Below, one piece after another: positions 1 through 7,961 of a stretch of DNA of 64,000 nt. Within the stretch, counting starts at the first letter, position 1. Each line of letters begins with the position of its first letter. A model generated the notes under the pieces. It was given only the letters and a program-made list of their open reading frames with translations. It was not told the DNA's origin and made no database searches. The translations under genes were made by a program, and so were the position numbers. The stretch lies in the IMG/VR virus record IMGVR_UViG_3300017917_002954, positions 1-64,000 of that record. One strand, given 5' to 3'. The DNA is from a virus.

Positions 1-1611
1 ATTGGGTCATTGACTGGCTTGCCTGCTGGAGTTAACCCTAGCATTGTTCCAGGATTTGGCGGAGGCGGTATACCACTGAGTTCAATCTTGACAGGTCCAG
101 GATTTGGTGCACCTGTTGGCTACGGAACTCCAGGCATTACACCATCCAGTGGATTCAATGTTGGCGGCGCTTTAAATTCAGCTCTGGCTTTTGTCACAGG
201 ATCAGGATCGGCACAGGCACAACCTGTTAGAAATATTAGACCATTGCCTGTTAGTTCAAGCTCATTTGACAATGTCCCAAACATTGACATCACAGGAGTT
301 GGTGTTAACCTTGCTGATACCATTGCTGAAGATCCTACTCGAGCAACTTCTACCGGCGGAAACTTTACAGAATTTTACAACTCTGAAACTGGACTTTACG
401 ATGTGTTCAACAACGACACAGGCGAAACGGTCCAAACTGGATTGAATCAACAGGCAGCTATTTTGGCCGCACAAGATCTCAGCATTGGCAACGCAGGCCA
501 GGATCTCAGTGAACGTGCTGTCAATGTCAACCCTGCTAATTTTCCTGCCTACGATGATGAAGGCAATTTATTGCCAGGCTATGCACTAGATGAAAATGAA
601 GAACCTTATTTTGCAGGTTTTGGCACAATACGAACCAATGCGTCAGATGTAAATCTTTCAAACTTTCCAGCCTATGACGACGATGGCAATTTATTGCCAG
701 GCTATGAATTAGACGAAGACAACAATCCAGTGTTTGTTGGTGCTGGTGCCAGCAATCTCAGCGGTCTGCTTAACAACGCAGCCGGCGCTACTAGAGGACT
801 GCTGGATCAAGCTCGTCAACAACAAACCATTAGAGATCAACGACAGAACAAGGCACAGGCCAGCGATTGGCGAGTGCGTTTGCGTCTTGCTCCAAGATCA
901 ACCTATCTATACAATGCACCCGATGTTGGTCCTGTGTTGCAACCTTTGAGAAACACCGACGGAGTTATATTTCCATATACCCCAACCATTGACACAGCCT
1001 ACAAAGCTGAGTATGATGCATACAATCTAACACACTCAAACTACAGAGGATATTTTTACAAAGGCAGTTATGTTGATGCAATCAACATCAAGGCCATGTT
1101 TACTGCACAAGACACAGCAGAGGCCAATTATTTGTTGGCAGTGATACACTTTTTCCGCAGTGCTACAAAAATGTTCTATGGCCAAGATGCACAACGAGGA
1201 TCTCCGCCACCCTTGGTTTATCTCAGTGGACTTGGTGAGTTTCAGTTCAATGAACATCCATGCGTGATCAGTCAATTCAACTATAACCTACCCGGAGATG
1301 TCGATTACATTCGAGCGCACAGTGCTAGTATCAACGGCACCAATCTGCAAGTAAACAGAAACAGACAAACCATTGCCGGCAATCCCTTGAGCTATTCTAT
1401 CAACAGACTGGCCAGTGTGTTTCTAACCAAAGGAGCACTGGACGCAAGATTGTCATCGGGATCTTTGGCTATTGAAGAGCCAACCTATGTTCCAACAAAA
1501 ATGGACATCAGTCTCACACTGTTCCCAATACAGAGTCGCAGTCAAGTCAGCAAGGAATTCAGTGTCAAGAACTTTGCCAATGGCAACTTACTCAAAGGAG
1601 GATTCTGGTAA
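1..1611 (+). CDS. Tail tube cap / baseplate-associated protein, 5' end missing
   Basis: The reading frame is open to the left edge, so the N-terminus lies outside the window; a TTG at position 10 is in frame but need not be the start. The N-terminal half is Gly/Pro/Ala-rich and low in complexity. It then carries two copies of a 41-residue acidic repeat containing AYDD-GNLLPGY (period 123 bases, about 526-747). The C-terminal 240 residues, from the segment SDWRVRLRLAP onward, form a compact domain with the features FPYTPTI and NYRGYFYKGS. I recall this type from marine T4-like phages next to gp53; position suggests a gp48/gp54-like tube cap or initiator (inference). The stop TAA overlaps the start region of the gp53-like gene, so the two are translationally coupled. 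Confidence 0.6.
   Translation: MGSLTGLPAGVNPSIVPGFGGGGIPLSSILTGPGFGAPVGYGTPGITPSSGFNVGGALNSALAFVTGSGSAQAQPVRNIRPLPVSSSSFDNVPNIDITGVGVNLADTIAEDPTRATSTGGNFTEFYNSETGLYDVFNNDTGETVQTGLNQQAAILAAQDLSIGNAGQDLSERAVNVNPANFPAYDDEGNLLPGYALDENEEPYFAGFGTIRTNASDVNLSNFPAYDDDGNLLPGYELDEDNNPVFVGAGASNLSGLLNNAAGATRGLLDQARQQQTIRDQRQNKAQASDWRVRLRLAPRSTYLYNAPDVGPVLQPLRNTDGVIFPYTPTIDTAYKAEYDAYNLTHSNYRGYFYKGSYVDAINIKAMFTAQDTAEANYLLAVIHFFRSATKMFYGQDAQRGSPPPLVYLSGLGEFQFNEHPCVISQFNYNLPGDVDYIRAHSASINGTNLQVNRNRQTIAGNPLSYSINRLASVFLTKGALDARLSSGSLAIEEPTYVPTKMDISLTLFPIQSRSQVSKEFSVKNFANGNLLKGGFW
526..747 (+). repeat. Two in-frame copies of a 41-aa acidic repeat
   Basis: Two tandem units with a 123-base period lie inside the first gene. 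Both encode NFPAYDD[ED]GNLLPGY followed by an acidic stretch, a Pro-aromatic pair and a Gly. A third, more diverged copy (PYDLENNLLPDWQLNDDN) sits near the N-terminus of the protein encoded at 6748-7533. DNA identity between the two tandem copies is high around the GGCAATTTATTGCCAGGCTA core. Confidence 0.8.
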
Positions 1612-1910
1612 TGAGCAATTACGATACAACCAGTCCGTATTTTACCACTGGATATACTCAGTTCTATCTAGACGTCATGGTCAACAGACCCATACCCAAG
1701 TTGGCCGACGACATAACATTTACAATCAATCAAACATATCAGTATAGACCTGATCTATTGGCCTTTGACTTGTATGACACAGCAACGTTGTGGTGGGTGT
1801 TCTATCAACGCAACCCCAACACATTGGCCAAGCCCCCGTTGGACTTTGCTGAAGGAGTCACAATCTATCTACCAAAAATAACAACTCTACGTTCAGTGTT
1901 GGGATTCTAA
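1611..1910 (+). CDS. gp53: Baseplate wedge protein, gp53-like
   Basis: This 99-residue protein matches the pattern of the T4 gp53 family: an aromatic N-terminus, a basic-acidic middle, then YRPDLLAFDLYDTATLWWVF and a C-terminal LysM-like stretch with P-x-D-F-x-E-G-x-x-I-Y-L-P. In T4, gp53 joins neighbouring baseplate wedges around the hub. It follows the tube-cap gene with the start overlapping the previous stop, and a GGAGG Shine-Dalgarno lies 8 nt upstream. Length is shorter than T4 gp53 (about 196 residues) but typical of the compact versions in marine myoviruses. Identification rests on motif recognition and on the neighbouring gp5, gp25 and gp6 homologues. Confidence 0.75.
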   Translation: MSNYDTTSPYFTTGYTQFYLDVMVNRPIPKLADDITFTINQTYQYRPDLLAFDLYDTATLWWVFYQRNPNTLAKPPLDFAEGVTIYLPKITTLRSVLGF

Positions 1911-1911
1911 C

Positions 1912-4900
1912 ATGGCTCAAAGTCTTACCTATCTATACACTGAACGCAGTCGCCTGTTCCAAGACATTTTTAATATACGACAACAGTTGGCCTATGCTGA
2001 ACAAAATGGCAATCCAGCAGTTGTTTCAGGATTACAAGCTCGATTGCAGGCAGCACAAGAATTACTAGCAGAGGTCAATCGACAAATTCAAATAGAGGAA
2101 AACACACAGCAATTGCCAACAGCCAGTGCTGGTAATCTTGTTGACGACGATGCTCGCGGCAGTGTAGAAAATTCAAGAACACAAAATCCTCAAACAGAAC
2201 CGCAAATTTTACGCAACGGAAGAATTCAACCTGAGCCAGAAACATCCAGCAGTTCAAATGCAACACCCCCGGTGTTGTTGAATTCAGTGGACAGTGGAAC
2301 AGATGACCCACTGAGACCAATCACTGAAACACAGAGTGTGGCACCTGGTGACAACGAACAGGGCGGCCCTTTGTTGTTGAATCCAGAAATTGACGGAAGA
2401 GAAAGCGATTCTGATGTCAACTTTGATGGTGCGCTTAGAATTGACATCAACGGAGTTGGTGCACTGCCGGGTGCAGGTGCTGGCAACGATGACATTGGCA
2501 GTAAAAATCCAACCAAAGTTGAAATTGACAATGTGTTCAACGAAGAAAAAATTATTCCTCAGCCCAATGTGTTGGATCAGTATGCCAGCTATACCTACAG
2601 TGCCAGTTTGTACTTGATGAGTCGAGACGACTATCAAGCAATGATCAAGACCAAGACAAAAACTCTGCGAGGAGCACAACTGTTGATGCAGAGTGGCGGA
2701 GCACCGGTGGGTGATCGCAATCAATTTTTCAGCAACGATTATTACATTGAACGCATTGAATTAAAATCGGCCATCACAGGCAAAGGCACCAATGCTGCAC
2801 ACAATGTCAACAATGTAAAAATGACAGTGGTAGAGCCCAATGGCATCACGTTGATTGGCAATCTTGATCGCGCAGTACAGGCTTACTTGGGATCAGCTGA
2901 AGGGAAAAAGAAAAACTTTGCGGCACAGATGTATCTTCTGGTCATACGATTCTATGGCTATGATGATCAAGGAAATCTAGTGCGTGCTGGTGTGGCATCA
3001 CCGGATGGCATCAGCGATCGCAATGCGTTTGTGGAAAAATGGTATCCATTGGCCATAAACAAAATTGATTTTAAAATTGCCAACAAGTTAGTTGAGTATG
3101 AAATTGAAGCTACAAGTCCTAGCTATCAAGTAGCGGCCGGTGCCAATCGTGGATCTATACCTTACAACATTGAACTCAGTGGAGTCACAGTCAAAGATGT
3201 ATTGAGTGGTCCAGCACAATACACTTCTACAACCACCACAGGTGGCATCACAGTGGATGATGATGGTAATGCATTGTTGCCAGACGATCAAGGTCTAGGC
3301 GGCACCACAACAACAACCAATAGTGCGCCAGCCAAAGCTTCGGCTGCACCATCAAACAAAACTACCATTCGTCAAGGTCTGTTTGCTGCCATGAATGAGT
3401 ATCAACAACAGTTGGTGCGTGACGGAATCTACACATATCCTGATACCTACAGCATTGAATTTGTCAATGCCAGTCTTGAACAGGCCCTGGTCAAAAACAA
3501 AGGAAGCACAGACAAGAGCAAGGTTTCTAATTCAACCAGTCAAAACGCAGGCGATCAAAAACTTGGTGCCAAACAAAGTGCCGACAACAACAGCAAGATT
3601 ACCACAATCACAGCAGGTAGTCAAATAGTACAAGTCATCGATCAAGTGATTAGAAATTCCAGTTATCTTGAGGATCAACAGATTGTGATTTTTGATCCTA
3701 ACACACAAAAAGAAAAACCCAACGGCGCTGCTGCCAACAACCTGGCCTATTTCAAAATTGGTCTTCAAGCAGTGCCCACTCAGTATGATCCCAAGCGCAA
3801 TGACTATGCCTATGACATCAAGTACACTGTCAACATTTATAGAATCAACGAATCGGCCAGCAACTACTTTTACGTACCCACATTCAAGGGTGTACACAAA
3901 CAGTACAACTATTGGTTCACTGGTGAAAACAATGCAGTGTTGAACTATGAACAGTCTATGAACACACTTTATACCAGTGTGCTCAGTGGGGGTTCCAGCA
4001 ATCCTGCTACCATAATCAATGATGCAATCAAGTTTAACTTTGCTCCAAGCTCAGGAGAGAGTCGTCAGGGTGCTGATGGCAAGGTCAACGAACCTAAAGC
4101 CAACCTAGCAGACTATTTGTTCAATCCCGGTGATCTAGCCAACTGCACACTGCAAATTGTGGGAGATCCTGCTTGGTTGCAACAGGGCGAAGCTTTTGCT
4201 GGCCTGAGAAAAAATGATCCTTTTTATTTTAGAAGCTTTTTGGCCGACGGCACAATCAACTTTGACAGTCAACAAATATGTTTTGAAATATTGATCAATT
4301 CACCGCGCGATTACGACATGAGCACTGGATTGATTGATCCCAATGAGCAAACCACTTACTTTTTAAACGGACGACAACCGGGCGCAGCAAGACAGAGCTA
4401 TGTGTATCGAGCCAACGAGTGTGTGAGTGAATTCAATCGCGGAAAATTTACACAAACTCTCAAAGGAACATTGAACACTTACTACCCAGATCAAACATTC
4501 AAGGCCAATCAGCAGATTGCACAAGGCATACAAATCGACACAATCAATTCTTTGATACAAGGTCGTACAAACTTGGCTGGCCTAGCAGGATCATTGGCCG
4601 GAGCATTGAACTTGCCACCATTCTTTAACAGCATAACCGGCTTAACTGGACTAACTAACAGATCAGTGACTGCAGGAGTAAATTCTGTTGGCAATGCTAC
4701 CAATAACATACTAGGAAGTTCACCCACAAGGCCAGCATTGGAAAATACACCACCCACATCGTCAGGGTTGACAGTGGGATCTCCGGGCGGTTTGGTGGTA
4801 CCAGAATCTCAAATTAATCAAGCTGTGGATATTGGACCAGCACCTCCACAACAAATGGTTGCTGGTGATGACGCAGGTCTTGAAACCAACGGACCAGAGC

Positions 4901-4920
4901 TTTTAAATAGAGAAGCATAG
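1912..4920 (+). CDS. Large baseplate hub-like structural protein
   Basis: A 1002-residue virion protein beginning one base after the gp53 stop. Residues 1-60 are predicted helical or coiled coil (heptad-like LQARLQAAQELLAEV). Residues 60-210 are low-complexity and acidic. From about 220 a folded region starts with LDQYASYTYSASLYLM, a signature I associate with hub proteins of contractile tails (gp27-like). The C-terminal 130 residues are Gly/Ser/Thr-rich. It lies directly before the gp5-like spike gene, where the gp27 partner is expected, so a hub role is plausible. No enzymatic motif is visible. It could instead be another tube or baseplate structural protein. Confidence 0.5.
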   Translation: MAQSLTYLYTERSRLFQDIFNIRQQLAYAEQNGNPAVVSGLQARLQAAQELLAEVNRQIQIEENTQQLPTASAGNLVDDDARGSVENSRTQNPQTEPQILRNGRIQPEPETSSSSNATPPVLLNSVDSGTDDPLRPITETQSVAPGDNEQGGPLLLNPEIDGRESDSDVNFDGALRIDINGVGALPGAGAGNDDIGSKNPTKVEIDNVFNEEKIIPQPNVLDQYASYTYSASLYLMSRDDYQAMIKTKTKTLRGAQLLMQSGGAPVGDRNQFFSNDYYIERIELKSAITGKGTNAAHNVNNVKMTVVEPNGITLIGNLDRAVQAYLGSAEGKKKNFAAQMYLLVIRFYGYDDQGNLVRAGVASPDGISDRNAFVEKWYPLAINKIDFKIANKLVEYEIEATSPSYQVAAGANRGSIPYNIELSGVTVKDVLSGPAQYTSTTTTGGITVDDDGNALLPDDQGLGGTTTTTNSAPAKASAAPSNKTTIRQGLFAAMNEYQQQLVRDGIYTYPDTYSIEFVNASLEQALVKNKGSTDKSKVSNSTSQNAGDQKLGAKQSADNNSKITTITAGSQIVQVIDQVIRNSSYLEDQQIVIFDPNTQKEKPNGAAANNLAYFKIGLQAVPTQYDPKRNDYAYDIKYTVNIYRINESASNYFYVPTFKGVHKQYNYWFTGENNAVLNYEQSMNTLYTSVLSGGSSNPATIINDAIKFNFAPSSGESRQGADGKVNEPKANLADYLFNPGDLANCTLQIVGDPAWLQQGEAFAGLRKNDPFYFRSFLADGTINFDSQQICFEILINSPRDYDMSTGLIDPNEQTTYFLNGRQPGAARQSYVYRANECVSEFNRGKFTQTLKGTLNTYYPDQTFKANQQIAQGIQIDTINSLIQGRTNLAGLAGSLAGALNLPPFFNSITGLTGLTNRSVTAGVNSVGNATNNILGSSPTRPALENTPPTSSGLTVGSPGGLVVPESQINQAVDIGPAPPQQMVAGDDAGLETNGPELLNREA

Positions 4921-4935
4921 GATTTAGGATAAGAA

Positions 4936-6741
4936 ATGGCAGAAAATACACAACGCAGTAGAGGTCGTCCGCAGAATTATAAATTTGATCGCGGCGGCGT
5001 TGCTGCAGAAATGGGTCCATATGTTGGCATTGTGGTCAACAATGTTGATGCCATACGATCTGGCCGCTTGCAAGTTTATATTGAAGAATTTGGAGCAACC
5101 AACTCCGACGGCAGTCCCAAACTAAATGATCCAACACTGTGGAGAACAGTGAGTTATTGTCCGCCGTTTTATGGTTCGACTCCCATTGATGTAGGCAGTA
5201 CCAGTGCTGGCGTTGGAACATATCCGGGCAACAGAAACAGCTACGGCATGTGGTTTACTCCTCCGGATCTTGGAGTGCGTGTTGTTTGTTTTTTCATCAA
5301 CGGCGACCCTAGTCAAGGAATTTATTTAGGCTGTGTGCCCGACTCCGGCACCAATCACATGGTTCCGGCCATTGGTGCCACCAACAAGTATGTGCTTGGC
5401 AATGCCAAACAAAAAGAAGTTTTTGCAAACAGTCCAGCCTTGCCTGTGACAGAAATCAACGTACTAAACAATGCCATCAACGAAAATCCAAGATTTTTTG
5501 ATCAGCCCAAGCCTGTTCAAAGTGTTGTGGCTGGTATTTTGTTTCAGCAAGGCCTCAACAAAGATCCTATACGTGGTCCTATTAGATCCAGCAGTCAACG
5601 TGAAAGTCCTAGTTCAGTCTACGGTATATCAACACCGGGTACTGCAATCTATCAAGGCGGCGCAGATCCAAAAACAATTAGAACTCGCCTGGAGAAAGGT
5701 GAAATCAAACCTCAAGACATAGCTGTGATTGGCCGCAAAGGCGGACACACATTCGTTATGGACGACGGCGACCTTGATGGCAAAGATACCTTGGTTAGAA
5801 TTCGCACAGCCAAAGGCCATCAGATTACCATGAGTGACGATGGCGACTGTTTCTTTATCACACACGCCAACGGACAGACTTGGATGGAGTTTGGCAAGCA
5901 AGGCACAGTGGATGTGTACAGCACAAACTCAATTAATCTACGCACACAAGGCACACTTAATTTGCATGCCGACAAAAATATCAACATGTATGCTGGCGGA
6001 TCAATCAAAATGAAATCCAAAGACAAGGTGTTTATTGAATCAACCAAAACAATGGTATTAAATTCCTTGGACAAACTGGTGGTGTCTGCCAAAAAGTATC
6101 TGGGCCTACGCAGCGACGGTCCTGTGGCAGTCAAGAGCAAGATTGGCAGTTGGGACGCATCATCGGCGCTGAATCTCAAAGGCAAAGTCATTAACTTAAA
6201 TGGCGGATCAACAGCAGCGGTTCCTGAAGTCCCAGAGCTTCCAACATTCAAGTTAGCTGGCACTGAATTCAATCCCAACACTGGATGGGAAGTCAAACCA
6301 GGCTTAATAGAAACCATTGTGACACGAGCACCCACACATGAACCTTATCCTTATCATGGCAAAGGAGTCAACAACAGCACAAACTTGAACTCTACCAGCA
6401 GTGCATCAGATCCAACAGAAGCAACAACTGATGCCATAGCCAACGGCACTGTTGAAACTTCTGCTTTGTTAGCACCAGCCACAGTGGCAAAAACAACCTT
6501 GCAAGACAAGGCTGATGCTGCGTTTGTATCAGTTTCTCGTTTGCCAGTGACCAAGCCTATAAGTATTCAAAATTATGTAAGTGAATTCCCGTCGGGATCA
6601 GCCATTGGTCAAGAAGCACAAGAAATTTACAATCTTGGTCAACGATTGTCGACACCGCTGGCAACACCAACACAGGTTTCTACCTTACAACAGCAAATTG
6701 CCAACGTTGCCAATGCCGAAACACAGATTAGAAGGACATAA
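4936..6741 (+). CDS. gp5: Baseplate central spike / hub, gp5-like (OB-fold and beta-helix, no lysozyme)
   Basis: 601 residues. Residues 25-145 form an OB-fold domain of the gp5/VgrG type (YVGIVVNNVDAIRSGRLQVY, then MWFTPPDLGVRVVCFFINGD, which is the classic P-x-x-G-D/V-x-V-x-V-x-F-x-x-G-D ending). The segment GGHTFVMDDGD plus IRTAKGHQITMSDDG near residues 270-300 is VgrG-like. It is followed by short repeated beta-strands rich in N/G/K/I (about 300-420) typical of a trimeric beta-helix needle. T4 gp5 has a lysozyme domain between the OB fold and the helix; none is visible here. The C-terminus (430-601) is Thr/Ala/Ser-rich. An AGGA ribosome site lies 6 nt upstream. Confidence 0.75.
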   Translation: MAENTQRSRGRPQNYKFDRGGVAAEMGPYVGIVVNNVDAIRSGRLQVYIEEFGATNSDGSPKLNDPTLWRTVSYCPPFYGSTPIDVGSTSAGVGTYPGNRNSYGMWFTPPDLGVRVVCFFINGDPSQGIYLGCVPDSGTNHMVPAIGATNKYVLGNAKQKEVFANSPALPVTEINVLNNAINENPRFFDQPKPVQSVVAGILFQQGLNKDPIRGPIRSSSQRESPSSVYGISTPGTAIYQGGADPKTIRTRLEKGEIKPQDIAVIGRKGGHTFVMDDGDLDGKDTLVRIRTAKGHQITMSDDGDCFFITHANGQTWMEFGKQGTVDVYSTNSINLRTQGTLNLHADKNINMYAGGSIKMKSKDKVFIESTKTMVLNSLDKLVVSAKKYLGLRSDGPVAVKSKIGSWDASSALNLKGKVINLNGGSTAAVPEVPELPTFKLAGTEFNPNTGWEVKPGLIETIVTRAPTHEPYPYHGKGVNNSTNLNSTSSASDPTEATTDAIANGTVETSALLAPATVAKTTLQDKADAAFVSVSRLPVTKPISIQNYVSEFPSGSAIGQEAQEIYNLGQRLSTPLATPTQVSTLQQQIANVANAETQIRRT

Positions 6742-6747
6742 GCAAAC

Positions 6748-7533
6748 ATGATCACAGCAGAACAAGTCACCGCACTAACAGCTCAGGCAGCTGCCGATGC
6801 CGCTTACAGTCCCTACGATCTTGAAAACAATTTGTTGCCAGACTGGCAACTCAACGATGACAATGTACCGGTATACACTGGTCCAGAAATTGCCACAAGA
6901 GGGGTAGGACTCTACGGACAGACTCCGGCAGGACTAACGCTGACCGGATATCTCAAACCCGGAACACTGAGTTTGATAACCAGCCCAGAAATGACCTGGA
7001 CAGTGTTGAACACCCCAGCAGTATGGACAGGCCTGCAGGGCATCAACAGCTTGTTGGATTATCTAAACAATCCAATTTTGCAAAATCTTGCACAGATTGA
7101 AATCATGCAAGGAGCATTTCAAGGCTTGTTGGATGCTGGTATTTTGGTTGGAAATGAAAGTGCTCGATATCAAGCAACATTTTTACAACCTGCCACTAGA
7201 TACGGAGTTGACGCAGTGGTCAGCTGGGTGCTGGGAACAGCCAGTTCCGATCTCACTGACAAAGTAAAAATTGCTGCAAGACAAGGGCAGTATGCCATAG
7301 ATTTTGTTGAAGTATATGCGTCGTTGCTAAACGCAGGAGTTGACAGTCCTGGTTTTGTTAACACTGTGGATCGAGTTGAATTGGATCAAGCTCTAACAGA
7401 AATCATTGGCAACGAAAAGGTTCCAGCAGTGGAATACGCAGACATTGTGCCAGAATTACCAAACTTTGCTATTCCTATAGAATCCGACGAAGAAGGCATT
7501 TTCCGCTTTGCACCCGGCAAACCAAAGGCTTAA
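6748..7533 (+). CDS. Baseplate-region structural protein of unknown function
   Basis: 261 residues, located between the spike and gp25 genes. Residues 19-47 carry one copy of the acidic NLLP repeat that also occurs twice in the first gene of the window, followed by a glycine-rich stretch and then a mostly helical region (about 100-215) with conserved-looking Ala/Gln content. The C-terminus is acidic (ESDEEG) and ends with a Pro/Lys tail. The start ATG follows the spike stop by 6 nt. I do not recognise the family. The shared repeat and position suggest a structural part of the tail tip that binds the same partner as the first protein. Confidence 0.65.
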   Translation: MITAEQVTALTAQAAADAAYSPYDLENNLLPDWQLNDDNVPVYTGPEIATRGVGLYGQTPAGLTLTGYLKPGTLSLITSPEMTWTVLNTPAVWTGLQGINSLLDYLNNPILQNLAQIEIMQGAFQGLLDAGILVGNESARYQATFLQPATRYGVDAVVSWVLGTASSDLTDKVKIAARQGQYAIDFVEVYASLLNAGVDSPGFVNTVDRVELDQALTEIIGNEKVPAVEYADIVPELPNFAIPIESDEEGIFRFAPGKPKA

Positions 7534-7536
7534 ATA
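7529..7536 (+). promoter_or_regulatory. Late-promoter-like CTTAAATA element
   Basis: CTTAAATA overlaps the stop codon of the preceding gene and lies 7 nt before the gp25 start ATG, which has no Shine-Dalgarno. It resembles the T4 late promoter TATAAATA (6 of 8). If used, transcription would begin at or next to the ATG. Confidence 0.35.
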
Positions 7537-7543
7537 CTAAACT

Positions 7544-7918
7544 ATGGCTACATTTATTGGCTTCAACACACAAGAGCAGTTTAAGAAATTCACCCTGGTT
7601 GATGACGCATTGATCAAGCGAGATTTTCTTAATGCATTGAACATACGACAAGGGCAGTTGCCAGGTCGTCCTGCCTATGGAACAGTGTTGTGGGACAATT
7701 TGTTTGAAAACCAAACCAGCGAAACTGAGTTGGCAATCACCAGAGAAATACAACGTGTAGCCGGCGGCGATCCTAGATTGCAAATCACTGAAATTGACAT
7801 CTTCCCTCAACAAAACGGCATGCTAATACAGTTGTTATTGACCATTGTTCCCAGCACAGATGCCGAACGTTTGAGCATTTTTTTCGATCAGCAAAACCGC
7901 AGAGCCAGTTATATCTGA
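7544..7918 (+). CDS. gp25: Baseplate wedge protein, gp25-like
   Basis: 124 residues, the usual length for the gp25/lysozyme-like wedge family (PF04965 type) shared by contractile phages and type VI secretion. Visible hallmarks are a short N-terminal strand, ALNIRQGQLPGRPAYGTVLW, a helix with E-L-x-x-x-I-x-x-x-I (TEREIQR-like), and a strand pair around ITEIDIFPQQNG. In T4 gp25 forms the inner wedge core with gp6 and gp53, and both neighbours are present here. The ATG lies 10 nt after the previous stop without a clear ribosome site; a CTTAAATA element sits 7 nt upstream. Confidence 0.88.
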   Translation: MATFIGFNTQEQFKKFTLVDDALIKRDFLNALNIRQGQLPGRPAYGTVLWDNLFENQTSETELAITREIQRVAGGDPRLQITEIDIFPQQNGMLIQLLLTIVPSTDAERLSIFFDQQNRRASYI

Positions 7919-7946
7919 CATCTTAAACTGAGCCGTTTTTCACTGC

Positions 7947-7954
7947 CATAAATA
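7947..7954 (+). promoter_or_regulatory. Late-promoter-like CATAAATA element
   Basis: CATAAATA matches the T4 late promoter TATAAATA at 7 of 8 positions. It lies in the 43-base gap before the gp6 gene, 7 nt upstream of an ATG that lacks a Shine-Dalgarno. The spacing repeats that seen before the gp25 gene. Confidence 0.45.
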
Positions 7955-7961
7955 CAAGACC

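Noticed and set aside
5820-6335. 171-codon open frame on the minus strand
   Set aside because: Lies entirely antisense to the spike gene, has no ribosome site or recognisable domain; a shadow of the real frame.
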